From Actinobacteria bacterium Ga0077560 (lineage in GTDB: Bacteria > Actinomycetota > Thermoleophilia > Miltoncostaeales > Miltoncostaeaceae): 38,934 nucleotides of DNA. The DNA lies in assembly GCA_001464275.1 (NCBI GenBank), contig LNFL01000114.1:1-38934 (forward strand), in the 5' to 3' direction. This document shows positions 7,662 through 16,392 of the stretch, piece by piece; within the stretch, counting starts at the first letter, position 1, and every line of letters begins with the position of its first letter. A program made the translations under genes and the position numbers. The notes below the pieces were generated by a model. It saw nothing but the letters and a program-made list of their open reading frames with translations. It did no database searches and had not been told where the DNA came from.

Positions 7662-7684
7662 GAGCCCCCCACGGGAGGGGGCTC
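7662..7684. other. Hairpin in the lysC/HD-GYP divergent spacer
   Basis: GAGCCCCC (7662-7669) pairs with GGGGGCTC (7677-7684) around a 7-nt loop. It lies 64 nt before the lysC start in the divergent promoter region. Role unknown: leader hairpin of lysC, or chance in GC-rich DNA. I saw no lysine riboswitch here. Confidence 0.35.
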
Positions 7685-7849
7685 ACCCGTGGGTTCGGTC
7701 AGCCCCGCGTGCCGAGGCGGCCATCGGCCGACGCGTCCATCCACCGGGACGAGCGCCTCCGCCCGGGCGGACACGTGGAACCCGCGCCGCCCGCGATCCC
7801 CGAATGGATCAAGAGCGGGTGCCGACGGGCCGAAGGTGAGGGTGGACAC

Positions 7850-9346
7850 ATGCGTCGCCGACTCCCGCACACGCTCGACGTCGCCATCGTCCTGGTGGCC
7901 GCCTCGATACCCCCCCTCTACGCCCTCATCCTGTTCGGCGGCGCGACCGCCGGGCTGGGTGCGGCCGAGCACGTGGCCCTCGTGGGCGCCGCGGCGCTCG
8001 CGGCCGGCGTTGCCGCGGGCCTGCTGGGTGTCACGGCCGAGCGCCAGGGGGACGCCCGCAGCGCCGCCATCGGGGGCGCCTTCGCGGTGCTCTCCGCGCT
8101 ACTGCTGGTGCATGGCGCCGGCACGCCCGGGTTCATCGTGGCCGACGGACATGCGGGACCGTCCCTGGCCGGTGCGCTCACGCTGCCGGCCGGCGGTCTG
8201 CTGCTGGTGCTGGCCTCGCACCCCGCGCTGCGCGGACCGCGCCACGTGGGCATGGTCATCGTCGCCACCATCGGCGCTCTCGCCCTGATCGCGGCGCTGC
8301 TGGTGCGGAACCTGGGCGAGCCGGGCGCGATGCCCGCGCCCGATCCCCTGGGGCCGGTCGGCATCACCTCGCTGGCGGTCGGCCTGGCCTGCTTCGCGCT
8401 CCTGGCGACGCGTGCGTCCAGCACCTACCTCATGACCCGCCGCCGCCGTGACCTCTCGGTGGCCGTCGGCCTGGTGTGGCTCGGAGCCGCCCAGGTGGCG
8501 ATGGGACGCTACGAGTCACAGCAGCTGGGTTTCTGGGTCGTGGACGTCGCCATCCTCGCCGGCATCGCCCTCGTGGGGGTCCCCGTGGCCCTGGACCTGT
8601 CGTCGGCCACGCCGTCCCGGCCGCTGGGCGGGGACCTGCGCGCCGCCGAGCTGGTGCACCAGCAGGAGTCCTACCTGGGCGCCCAGGTGCGATCGCTGAT
8701 GGCCCGCCTGGTGGAGAAGGACCTGTCCACCGAGGAGCACACCCGTCGCGTGGCGGTGCTCGCCGTGCTGGTGGGCGAGCGCCTGGGTCTGGGCGCCGGT
8801 GACCTGCGCACCCTCGCCACGGCGGGCCTGCTGCACGACATCGGCAAGCTGCGCGTGCCCGACCGGATCCTGAAGAAGCCCGACCGGCTCACCGACGAGG
8901 AGTACGAGCTCATCCGCCGCCACCCCGTGTGGGGCGACGAGCTGCTGGGCGAGCTGGACGGGTTCTCCCCCGCGCTGCGACAGGCGGTGCGCCAGCACCA
9001 CGAGCGCCTGGACGGCACCGGCTACCCGGACGCCGTGGACGGCGACGAGATCAGTTTCTTCTCGCGGATCGTCGCGGTGGCCGACGTGTTCGACGCCCTC
9101 ACCTCACCGCGCGTCTACCGCGAGGCGTGGCCGCCGGAGCGCGCGCTGGCCGAGATCCACCGATGCGTCGGCACCGAGTACGACCCGGAGGCCTTCGCCG
9201 CCCTCGAGCGGGTGGTCCAGGACGGCGTTGTTCCCACGGCGGCGATCGTGGTGCCCGAGAAGGGCGCCCGCATGGACGAGCTTCCCGGGCACATGCTCCC
9301 CGCCGCCGCGCCCCTGGCGGCCACCGAGGACCCCGGCGGCGCCTGA
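7850..9346 (+). CDS. Membrane HD-GYP phosphodiesterase (cyclic di-GMP type)
   Basis: A 498-residue protein with an N-terminal half of about seven hydrophobic helices (residues 8-240) and a C-terminal HD-GYP domain (about 285-460). All signature residues are present: HTRRV, HDIGK with the HD pair at 329-330, HPVWGDELL, QHHERLDGTGYP with GYP at 391-393, and ADVFDALTSPRVYR. Proteins with a complete set hydrolyse cyclic di-GMP or related dinucleotides in the cytoplasm; the membrane part probably senses or anchors. The ATG at 7850 was chosen over upstream starts because GAGGGTGG lies just before it and the frame upstream has no membrane-protein character. The stop overlaps the ATG of the next gene (TGATG), so the pair is coupled. 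Enzyme class is sure; ligand and target are not. Confidence 0.88.
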   Translation: MRRRLPHTLDVAIVLVAASIPPLYALILFGGATAGLGAAEHVALVGAAALAAGVAAGLLGVTAERQGDARSAAIGGAFAVLSALLLVHGAGTPGFIVADGHAGPSLAGALTLPAGGLLLVLASHPALRGPRHVGMVIVATIGALALIAALLVRNLGEPGAMPAPDPLGPVGITSLAVGLACFALLATRASSTYLMTRRRRDLSVAVGLVWLGAAQVAMGRYESQQLGFWVVDVAILAGIALVGVPVALDLSSATPSRPLGGDLRAAELVHQQESYLGAQVRSLMARLVEKDLSTEEHTRRVAVLAVLVGERLGLGAGDLRTLATAGLLHDIGKLRVPDRILKKPDRLTDEEYELIRRHPVWGDELLGELDGFSPALRQAVRQHHERLDGTGYPDAVDGDEISFFSRIVAVADVFDALTSPRVYREAWPPERALAEIHRCVGTEYDPEAFAALERVVQDGVVPTAAIVVPEKGARMDELPGHMLPAAAPLAATEDPGGA

Positions 9347-10548
9347 TGCAGCCGGATGCCGTGCTCCTCACGGCGCTCGGCGTCGCGGCCCTGCTGGCGG
9401 TGACCGGCCTGCTGGTGCGCGACGTCCGCGTGACGGCCCTCGGCGCCGCCCTGGTGGTGACCGCGGGTGTGAGCGTGCCGGGAGGCGCCCTGCTGGTGGG
9501 CCTCACCGGGCCCTCGCTGGTGCAGACGCGCCGCCGCCGCCGGATCGCCGCGGTGAGCCTGGCGATCGGGCTTCCCCTGGCCGTCGCGCTGAGCGTCACC
9601 GCCGCGGCCGCGCCGGACGTCCTGCCGGTACCCGGATCGGACGGCGTGGTCACCGTGGCGCTGCGCGGTCTGGGCATGGCCGGCCTGGCATACGGCGGCG
9701 TCCACGCCCTGCGCGTGTGGCGGCGGTCGGCCCGGTACCGCGACCTCGCGGTGGCCGTCGGGTTCCCGCTGCTCGGGCTGTCGCTGGTGTCCGGTGAGGC
9801 CGCCGCGTGGCGGGCCCCGGACGGGGCCTGGGAGCAGCCGGTGGCCGCCGCGGCGATCCTGCTGCTGATGTCGGCGGCGGTGCTCGACACCTGGGCGGTC
9901 GCCGTGGGCGGCCACGGCGAGGCCGACGACCCTTACGTGGCCGCGGTGGAGCGGCGCCTGGGCGTGGAGCTGCGCGGCATGCTGGCCACCGCCGCGCGCC
10001 GCGATCCCCGCGCCGGCGGTCACTCCCGCCGCGTCGCCGCCCTCAGCGTGCGGGTCGCCGACCGCATGGGGCTCTCCACGCGCATGCAGGGGCAGGCGGC
10101 GGCCGCCGGGCTGCTGCACCACCTGGGCGCGGCCCGGCGGGCGGCCGCCGATCAGGCCGCAGCCGCGGACGGGCTGCTGGTGGCCCTGGAGCCGCCGCTC
10201 TCCAACGAGGTCCGCGAGGCGGTCCGCGACCGCGCGACCCACCTGGCGGCGCTGGAGGAGCGCTACATGGAGTGGTCCTCCACCGTCCCCATCGTCACGC
10301 GCATCCTCGCGGTGTGCGACGCATTCGAGACACGCACCGGCGAGGCCGGCCAGACGCCGTCCTCCGCGGTGGCGGCGCTGCGGGCGGAGGCCGGTGAGCG
10401 GTACTGCCCGGCCGCGCTGGAGGCGCTGGAGGCGGTGCTGGAGGGCGGTCTGCACGACGTGGAGCCCATCGCCGACGCCCCGGTGGGGCGCCGGCGCGGA
10501 CGGCCGCGGGCCGCGGCCGGCGATCAGCCGGAGCGCGAGGCCAGGTAG
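9346..10548 (+). CDS. Degenerate HD-GYP paralogue with membrane N-terminus
   Basis: A 400-residue protein with the same plan as its neighbour: about seven hydrophobic segments (1-195), then an HD-like domain. HSRRVAALSVRVADRMGL aligns with HTRRVAVLAVLVGERLGL of the upstream protein, but HDIGK has become HHLGA. The HHERLDGTGYP block is replaced by a stretch through LAALEERYMEWSS with no GYP, and ADVFDALT is CDAFETRT. The metal-binding aspartate and most other ligands are therefore gone, and it is almost certainly not a phosphodiesterase. As it overlaps the intact gene by 1 nt, a role as regulatory or heterodimer partner is the natural inference. Its 3' end overlaps the convergent allophanate hydrolase gene by 25 nt. 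Confidence 0.8.
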   Translation: MQPDAVLLTALGVAALLAVTGLLVRDVRVTALGAALVVTAGVSVPGGALLVGLTGPSLVQTRRRRRIAAVSLAIGLPLAVALSVTAAAAPDVLPVPGSDGVVTVALRGLGMAGLAYGGVHALRVWRRSARYRDLAVAVGFPLLGLSLVSGEAAAWRAPDGAWEQPVAAAAILLLMSAAVLDTWAVAVGGHGEADDPYVAAVERRLGVELRGMLATAARRDPRAGGHSRRVAALSVRVADRMGLSTRMQGQAAAAGLLHHLGAARRAAADQAAAADGLLVALEPPLSNEVREAVRDRATHLAALEERYMEWSSTVPIVTRILAVCDAFETRTGEAGQTPSSAVAALRAEAGERYCPAALEALEAVLEGGLHDVEPIADAPVGRRRGRPRAAAGDQPEREAR

Positions 10549-12170
10549 GCGCGCCACCCGCCGAAGCGGGTGATCTCATCGGAGCCGTCCAGCGCGCCGG
10601 GCTCGCACATGAACCCCTTCACGCTGGAGCCGTCGGCGAGCGTCACGTTCCCGATGCCCAGCGGCGGCGGGACCTCGGCCGTGAACGCGCCGAACTCCGC
10701 GACGCCCAGCTCCCACACCTCCACCTCGATGGCCGCGCCGCCGTCGGCGGCGCGCACCAGCCCGGGCTTGGGTGGCACGGTGCCCGTGAGGTGGAACAGG
10801 CGGTAGCCGGGGGCGGTGTGCGTCGCGGCGATCAGCTTGCCCCCGCGCCGGACGAGTTGGTGGTTCAGCGGCTGCCCGGCCAGGTGCGCGCCCACCACGG
10901 CCACGCGCACGGTGGCCTGCGGCGCGGTGGTCTCGAAGCGCGTGCCCACGGCGGCCAGCAGGGCGTCGCCGAACGCGGGCGCCACCAGCTGGATGCCGAA
11001 GGGCGCGCCGCCGGTCCGGGCCCCGGCGGGCAGCGACACCGCGCACAGATCCATGAGGTTGACGAAGTTGGTGTACCGGCCGAGCTTGGCCTGCACGCCG
11101 TGCGGGTCGGCGAGCGTCTCGTCGATGGTGGGCGCGATGGCCGCGGTGGGCAACGCGAGCATGTCGACGGCCTCCCAGACGGGTGCCGCGGCCTCGATAA
11201 GCGCGTCCAAGCGGTACCGGCCGGTGTAGGCGTCCACCGCGGTGCGGTCCGCCGCGGCCAGGATCACGTCCCGCACCACCGGGTGCACCTCGTCGGGGTG
11301 GGCGGCGATGAACTCGCCCACGGCCGCCAGGCGCTCGGCCACCCACGGGCCGCCGTAGAGCAGCGTCGCGGCCTCCAGGAACGGCGCCATGTCGACCGGG
11401 ACGAGCGTTGCGCCCACCGTCTCCAGGCGTCCCAGCGCGGCGGTGAACAGCGCCTCGGCCTCGGCGTCCCCGAACCACTCCAGCGCCGTGGCCGGCACGC
11501 CCACGCGGGGCGCCGCCTGGGCGCGCGCGTCGGCGACCGCGTCGCGCAGCGCGGGCCGGGCGCCGCCGGCCATCGCACCCAGCGCCCGCCATGCCAGGTC
11601 GCAGGTGCGCGCGAACACCGAGACGCAGTCCAGGCTGCGGCAGGCGGGCACGACGCCCGCGGTGGGCACCAGGGCGCGCGTGGGCTTGAACCCGGCGATG
11701 GCGTTCATCGCGGCGGGGACCCGCCCCGATCCCGCGGTGTCGGTGCCCAGGGCGATGTCCACCAGGCCCGCGGCGACCGCCACGGCGGATCCGGAGCTGG
11801 AGCCGCCGGCGATGATCCCGGGGGCCACCACCGACTCCGGGATGCCGTACGGGGAGCGGGTGCCCACCAGGCCGGTGGCGAACTGGTCCATGTTGGTCTT
11901 GCCCGCGACCACGGCGCCCGCGGCCCGCAGGCGCGCAACCGCCGGGGCGTCGGCGCCGGGCGTGTACGCGTAGGCCGGGCAGCCGGCCGTGGTGGGCATC
12001 CCTGCCACGTCGATGTTGTCCTTCACGCCCACCAGCAGGCCGTGCAGCGGCCCGTCGGGGGCCGCCGCCACGGCGCGAGAGATGTCGTCATCTCCCGGCC
12101 GGCTGATCCAGACGCCCTCCGGGGACGCGGCGATGCGGCCCAGGGCGTCGTCCAGCCAGGGGGCGCTCAT
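10524..12170 (-). CDS. atzF: Allophanate hydrolase
   Basis: Hydrolyses allophanate to two ammonia and CO2 in the cytoplasm, the last step of the carboxylase pathway. It has 548 residues. The amidase-signature domain (about 1-430) carries the Ser-cisSer-Lys triad: K50 in GVKDNID, the GGSSSGS loop at 122-128 and the nucleophile S148 in GTDTAGSGRVPA. The C-terminal about 120 residues (from VRVAVVGAHLAGQPLNHQL) match the extra domain found in AtzF and in the hydrolase half of urea amidolyase, which separates it from general amidases such as GatA. The ATG overlaps the TGA of the carboxylase gene (ATGA). It is the distal gene of the four-gene minus-strand operon. Confidence 0.93.
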   Translation of the reverse strand: MSAPWLDDALGRIAASPEGVWISRPGDDDISRAVAAAPDGPLHGLLVGVKDNIDVAGMPTTAGCPAYAYTPGADAPAVARLRAAGAVVAGKTNMDQFATGLVGTRSPYGIPESVVAPGIIAGGSSSGSAVAVAAGLVDIALGTDTAGSGRVPAAMNAIAGFKPTRALVPTAGVVPACRSLDCVSVFARTCDLAWRALGAMAGGARPALRDAVADARAQAAPRVGVPATALEWFGDAEAEALFTAALGRLETVGATLVPVDMAPFLEAATLLYGGPWVAERLAAVGEFIAAHPDEVHPVVRDVILAAADRTAVDAYTGRYRLDALIEAAAPVWEAVDMLALPTAAIAPTIDETLADPHGVQAKLGRYTNFVNLMDLCAVSLPAGARTGGAPFGIQLVAPAFGDALLAAVGTRFETTAPQATVRVAVVGAHLAGQPLNHQLVRRGGKLIAATHTAPGYRLFHLTGTVPPKPGLVRAADGGAAIEVEVWELGVAEFGAFTAEVPPPLGIGNVTLADGSSVKGFMCEPGALDGSDEITRFGGWRAYLASRSG

Positions 12171-15100
12171 GCGGGCACCGCCTCGGCCAGGACCATCAGC
12201 GGTTGCCCGGGCGTCACCAGGTCACCGGGTGCGCAGCGCACCTGGGCGACCACGCCGTCGGCGGGTGCGGACACCTCCACCTCCATCTTCATCGCCTCCA
12301 GGACCGCCACCACGTCCCCGGCGCGCACCTCGGCGCCGGGCTCGACCAGGACCTTCCACACGTTCGCCGCGAGATGCGCCTCCACGCGGATCCCGTCGAT
12401 ATCTTCGTGTTCGGTGTCGGACGCCTGCGCCGGCTTGACCGGCGGGGGCATGGCGGCCCACCGCTCGCGCTCGGCGGCGAAGGCCGCGCGCTGGCGGTCG
12501 CGGAACGCCCCGGCCTGGTCGGCGATGGATGCCAGGAACGCCCGGTGCTCGGCGATGTCCAGCACGCCGTCGTCGATCCGCAGCCGGCGGGTGCCGTCGC
12601 GCACGCCCCGGCGCCACTCCTGCAGCTCGGCGTGGCTCACGGGGAAGAACCGGATGCGGTCGAAGAACCGCAGCAGCCACGGCGTCCCGGGCGCGAACTC
12701 CGGCGTGGTGCGGTGGGTGTTCCACACCGGCACCGTCCGGCCCACCAGCTGGTACCCGCCCGGGCCCTCCATGCCGTACACGCACATGTAGGCGCCGCCG
12801 ATGCCCACGGCGTTCTCGGGGGTCCACGTGCGCGCCGGGTTGTACTTGGTGGTCACCAGCCGCTGCCGCGGGTCCAGCGGGGTGGCGACCGGGGCGCCCA
12901 GGTAGACGTCGCCGAGCCCCAGCACCAGGTAGTCCGCCTCGAACACGATGCGGTGGACCTCGTCCACGCCGTCCAGGCCGTTGATGCGCCGGATGAACTC
13001 GATGTTGCTGGGGCACCAGGGCGCGTCGGGCCGCACCGAGCGCATGTACCGCTCGATCGCCAGCATGGCGTCGGGGTCCTCCCAGGCCAGCGGCAGGTGC
13101 ACGAGGCGGCTCGGCACGCGCAGGTGGTCCACGGGGGGCAGGCCCTCCTCGGCGGCCATGGCCAGCATGAGCGCCTGGCGCACCGACAGGCGGCGGTCGT
13201 CCACGTGGATCTGCAGCGACCGGATCCCCGGGGTGAGGTCCAGGATGCCGGGCACCGCGCGCGCCTCCAGCGCGGCCATCAGCGCGTGCACCCGCATGCG
13301 CAGCTCCAGGTCCAGCACCTGCGGGCCGTACTCCACCAGCAGGTTGGCGTCGCCGCTGCGCCGGTAGACCACCTCCGGCGCGTCGCCGGCGGCCGGCCGG
13401 CGCGCGAGCACGGCCTCGTGGGCGGGCACGCGGTCCGGGCCCGTCCGGGGCGGCGCGGGCCGCAGCGTCGCGATCTCCCGGTCGCGCCGCCGTGCGTCGG
13501 CGCGTGCGTCGGCGGGGTCCAGCAACCGGAAGCGCACCGTGTCGCCGGCGGACAGCTGCCCGAGCTTCCACAGCTCGTGCCGGGCCACGGTGACCGGGCA
13601 CACGAACCCGCCCAGGCTGGGGCCGTCCGGTCCCAGCACCACCGGCATGTCGCCCGTGAAGTCCACCGCGCCGACGGCGTAGGGGGTGTCGTGGATGTTG
13701 GACGGGTGCAGGCCGGCGTCGCCGCCGTCGGGGCGCACCCAGCCCGGCTCGGGCCCCACCAGCCGCACGCCCGTGCGGTCCGAGTTGTGGTGGACGCTCC
13801 AGTCGGCGCTCAGCAGGCGCTCGACGTACTCCGGGGTCATGAAGTCCGGCGCGGCGTGCGGGCCGTACAGCACGCCGATCTCCCACTCCGAGGTGAGCGC
13901 CGGGACCAGGGCGGGGTCGACGGGGCGCCGGGACGCCCCCGGACCGCATCGCTCCGGGTCGAGCCGCAGCACGTCGCCGGTGCGCAGCGGGCGGCCCCCG
14001 TGGCCGCCGAACCCGCCCAGCGCGAAGGTGGACCTGCTGCCCAGGTACACGGGCGCGCCGAACCCGCCGCGCACCGCGAGGTGGGCGCGCGCGCCGGGAC
14101 CGCGCACCGCCCCCATCCGCAGTTCCCCTCCGGCGGGCACCGTCACCGGGGTGAGTGGCGGCACGGGGACGCCGTCGACGGTGGCGCCCATGTCGGCGCC
14201 GGCGAGGCAGATCTCGGCCTCCACCATGAACCGCAGCGTCGCCCCGATCCGGGTCATCTCGATGACGACGGCGTCGTCGGGGTTGCCGAGCACCCGGTTG
14301 GCCAGCCGGTGGGAGCGGTCGTCCATCGGGCCCGAGGGGGGGACCCCCACGGCCCAGTAGCCGATCCGCCCCGGGTGGTCGTGCAGCGAGGCCAGCAGCC
14401 CCGGGGTGACCACCTCAACGGTGGCCGACGGGGTCTCGGCCCCGGTGAGCACCGCCGTGTGCGGCCGTCCGTCGGCGAACGGCCCCGCGGTGACGGCCGC
14501 CGAGAGCAGGCCCAGGTTGGTCTCCAGCCCCCACAGCTCGGTCGCGTCGAGGGCGTCGCGCATGGCCCGCAGGGCGGCCGGCTGGTCCTCGCCGTGGACC
14601 ACGATCTTCGCCAGCAGGGGGTCGTAGTACGGCGAGACCTCGGTGCCCGATTCCACCCAGGTGTCCACCCGGACACCGGCGGGGAAGGCCACGTGGGTGA
14701 GGGTCCCCACGCTGGGGCGGTACCCGCGGGCCGGGTCCTCGGCGTACACGCGGGCCTCGATGGCGTGGCCGCGCGGCGCGCGGCCGTCCCACCCGGCGAG
14801 CACGTCCTCGCCGGCGGCCAGCCGCAGCATCCACTCCACCAGGTCCACCCCGAACACCGCCTCGGTGACCCCGTGCTCCACCTGCAGCCGCGTGTTGACC
14901 TCCAGGAAGAACGCCTCGTGGGTCTCGGCGTCCACCAGGAACTCGACGGTGCCGGCCGAGCGGTACGCGACGGCCTCGCACAGCCGCACCGCGCTGGCGG
15001 CGAGCCCCTTCCGCGTGGCGTCGTCCAGGCCGGGCGCCGGGGTCTCCTCCAGCACCTTCTGGTTGCGCCGCTGCAGCGAGCAGTCGCGCTCACCCAGCGC

Positions 15101-15760
15101 CACCACCCGTCCGCGCCCGTCCCCGAAGACCTGCACCTCCACGTGGCGCGCCCGGGCCACGTACCGCTCCAGGTAGACCTCGGCCGACCCGAAGCTGGAC
15201 TGGGCGAGGTGGGTCACGCGGGCGAACGCGTCGCGCAGCTCGCCCGGTCCCTCACAGATGGCCATGCCGATGCCGCCGCCGCCCGCGGTGCTCTTGAGGA
15301 TGACCGGGTAGCCGATGCCCTGGGCCGCCTCCAGCGCCGCCACCGCGTCCGGCAGCGGGTCGGTGCCCGGCAGCAGCGGCAGGCCGCACTCGCGCGCCAG
15401 CCGCCGGGCGCTGTCCTTGCGCCCGAACGCGCGGATCTGGTCCGGGGTGGGGCCGCAGAACGCGATCCCGGCGGCCTCGACGGCCTCGGCGAAGGCCGGG
15501 TCCTCGCTCAGGAACCCGTAACCGGGGTGGATCGCCCCGGCCCCGGTGGCGCGGGCCGCCGCGATGATGGCGTCGCCGCGCAGGTAGCTCTCGGCGGGCG
15601 CCGGCGGGCCGATGCGCACCGCGGCGTCGGCCATCCGCACGTGAGGGGTGCCCGCGTCCGCCTCGGAGTGCACCGCGACGCCGCGCAGGCCCATCGCCCG
15701 CGCGGTGCGCAGCACCCGGCAGGCGATCTCCCCGCGGTTCGCGACGAGGACGGTGTGGAT
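12167..15760 (-). CDS. Urea carboxylase-like enzyme (urea or guanidine carboxylase)
   Basis: Biotin-dependent carboxylase of about 1200 residues. Order of domains: biotin carboxylase (1-450: VLVANRGEIACRV, HPGYGFLSEDP, KSTAGGGGIGM, EVNTRLQVEHGVTE); carboxyltransferase part like KipA/AHS2 (about 460-760: SLHDHPGRIGYWAVGVPPSG); part like KipI/AHS1 (about 800-1020: GDANLLVEYGP); biotinyl domain with the lysine of EAMKM at 1158. It carboxylates urea to allophanate or guanidine to carboxyguanidine. The DUF1989 pair directly upstream favours guanidine. No ATG, GTG or TTG lies at the expected N-terminus. ATC at 15760 gives (M)HTVLVANRGE, the family start; CTG at 15772, overlapping the upstream TGA, is an alternative. 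A GTG within the upstream gene would add about 30 unrelated residues. Confidence 0.93.
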   Translation of the reverse strand: MHTVLVANRGEIACRVLRTARAMGLRGVAVHSEADAGTPHVRMADAAVRIGPPAPAESYLRGDAIIAAARATGAGAIHPGYGFLSEDPAFAEAVEAAGIAFCGPTPDQIRAFGRKDSARRLARECGLPLLPGTDPLPDAVAALEAAQGIGYPVILKSTAGGGGIGMAICEGPGELRDAFARVTHLAQSSFGSAEVYLERYVARARHVEVQVFGDGRGRVVALGERDCSLQRRNQKVLEETPAPGLDDATRKGLAASAVRLCEAVAYRSAGTVEFLVDAETHEAFFLEVNTRLQVEHGVTEAVFGVDLVEWMLRLAAGEDVLAGWDGRAPRGHAIEARVYAEDPARGYRPSVGTLTHVAFPAGVRVDTWVESGTEVSPYYDPLLAKIVVHGEDQPAALRAMRDALDATELWGLETNLGLLSAAVTAGPFADGRPHTAVLTGAETPSATVEVVTPGLLASLHDHPGRIGYWAVGVPPSGPMDDRSHRLANRVLGNPDDAVVIEMTRIGATLRFMVEAEICLAGADMGATVDGVPVPPLTPVTVPAGGELRMGAVRGPGARAHLAVRGGFGAPVYLGSRSTFALGGFGGHGGRPLRTGDVLRLDPERCGPGASRRPVDPALVPALTSEWEIGVLYGPHAAPDFMTPEYVERLLSADWSVHHNSDRTGVRLVGPEPGWVRPDGGDAGLHPSNIHDTPYAVGAVDFTGDMPVVLGPDGPSLGGFVCPVTVARHELWKLGQLSAGDTVRFRLLDPADARADARRRDREIATLRPAPPRTGPDRVPAHEAVLARRPAAGDAPEVVYRRSGDANLLVEYGPQVLDLELRMRVHALMAALEARAVPGILDLTPGIRSLQIHVDDRRLSVRQALMLAMAAEEGLPPVDHLRVPSRLVHLPLAWEDPDAMLAIERYMRSVRPDAPWCPSNIEFIRRINGLDGVDEVHRIVFEADYLVLGLGDVYLGAPVATPLDPRQRLVTTKYNPARTWTPENAVGIGGAYMCVYGMEGPGGYQLVGRTVPVWNTHRTTPEFAPGTPWLLRFFDRIRFFPVSHAELQEWRRGVRDGTRRLRIDDGVLDIAEHRAFLASIADQAGAFRDRQRAAFAAERERWAAMPPPVKPAQASDTEHEDIDGIRVEAHLAANVWKVLVEPGAEVRAGDVVAVLEAMKMEVEVSAPADGVVAQVRCAPGDLVTPGQPLMVLAEAVPA

Positions 15761-15768
15761 GGCTCCGC

Positions 15769-16392
15769 TCAGCCGGCCACCGGGCCCGTCACCACCAGGC
15801 GGATCGGGGTGGGGTCGAACCCGTTGCACGGGTTGTTGATCTGCGGGCAGTTGGAGATCACCACCAGGGTGTCCATGTGCGCGAGCAGGTCCACGTAGAG
15901 GCCGGGCGCCGAGATGCCGTCCACGATGCCGAGCGTGCCGTCGGCCTCCACCGGCACGTTCATGAACCAGTTGATGTTGCTCACCATGTCGCGCTTGCCC
16001 ATCCCGCGGGGCGCGTGGGCCATCAGGAAGTTCTCGACGCAGGCGTGCTGGTGCTTGGTGTGGTGCCCGTAGCGCAGGGTGTTCGACTCCTGGCTGCAGG
16101 CACCGCCGATGGTGTCGTGCCGGCCGCACGTGTCGGCGGTGATCTCCATCAGCACGTTGCCCTCGTTGGACCGCAGCAGCGACCCGGTGGTGAGGAAGAT
16201 GTTCCCCTGCTCGGCGATCGTGTCGGAGGCGCTGTAGCGCTCGTCGGGATCGTTGGCGTTGTAGAGGATGCAGTCGGCGGCCTGGTTGCCGCCCAGGTCG
16301 ATGATCCGCAGCGTGTGGCCCGCCGCCACCACGCCGCTCCACGGCGCCCGGGCGGGCACCACCTCGTCGTGCACCACCGCCGCCGCGCTCAT
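15769..16392 (-). CDS. DUF1989 protein, urea carboxylase-associated protein 2 (probable carboxyguanidine deiminase subunit)
   Basis: A 207-residue DUF1989 protein of the UAAP2 type. Conserved blocks: LRIIDLGGNQAADCILYNA, ERYSASDTIAEQGNIF, TADTCGRHDTIGGACSQESN, NWFMNVPVEADG and VISNCPQINNPCNGFDPTPI. The cysteines in DTCGRHD, GGACS and NCPQ are the probable metal and active-site residues. In Pseudomonas the UAAP1/UAAP2 pair was shown to deiminate carboxyguanidine to allophanate, between guanidine carboxylase and allophanate hydrolase; applying that here is inference from gene order. The ATG at 16392 overlaps the stop of the upstream gene (ATGA). The carboxylase gene begins within a few nucleotides of its stop. 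Confidence 0.88.
   Translation of the reverse strand: MSAAAVVHDEVVPARAPWSGVVAAGHTLRIIDLGGNQAADCILYNANDPDERYSASDTIAEQGNIFLTTGSLLRSNEGNVLMEITADTCGRHDTIGGACSQESNTLRYGHHTKHQHACVENFLMAHAPRGMGKRDMVSNINWFMNVPVEADGTLGIVDGISAPGLYVDLLAHMDTLVVISNCPQINNPCNGFDPTPIRLVVTGPVAG

Noticed and set aside
7599..7849. Lysine riboswitch before lysC
   Set aside because: Only one simple hairpin and no multi-helix junction motifs; the 5' leader is too short for the element.
12203..15898. Very long open frame on the + strand opposite the carboxylase gene
   Set aside because: It has a His/Gly/Arg-rich low-complexity product typical of the antisense of high-GC coding DNA; the minus strand encodes an unmistakable multi-domain enzyme.
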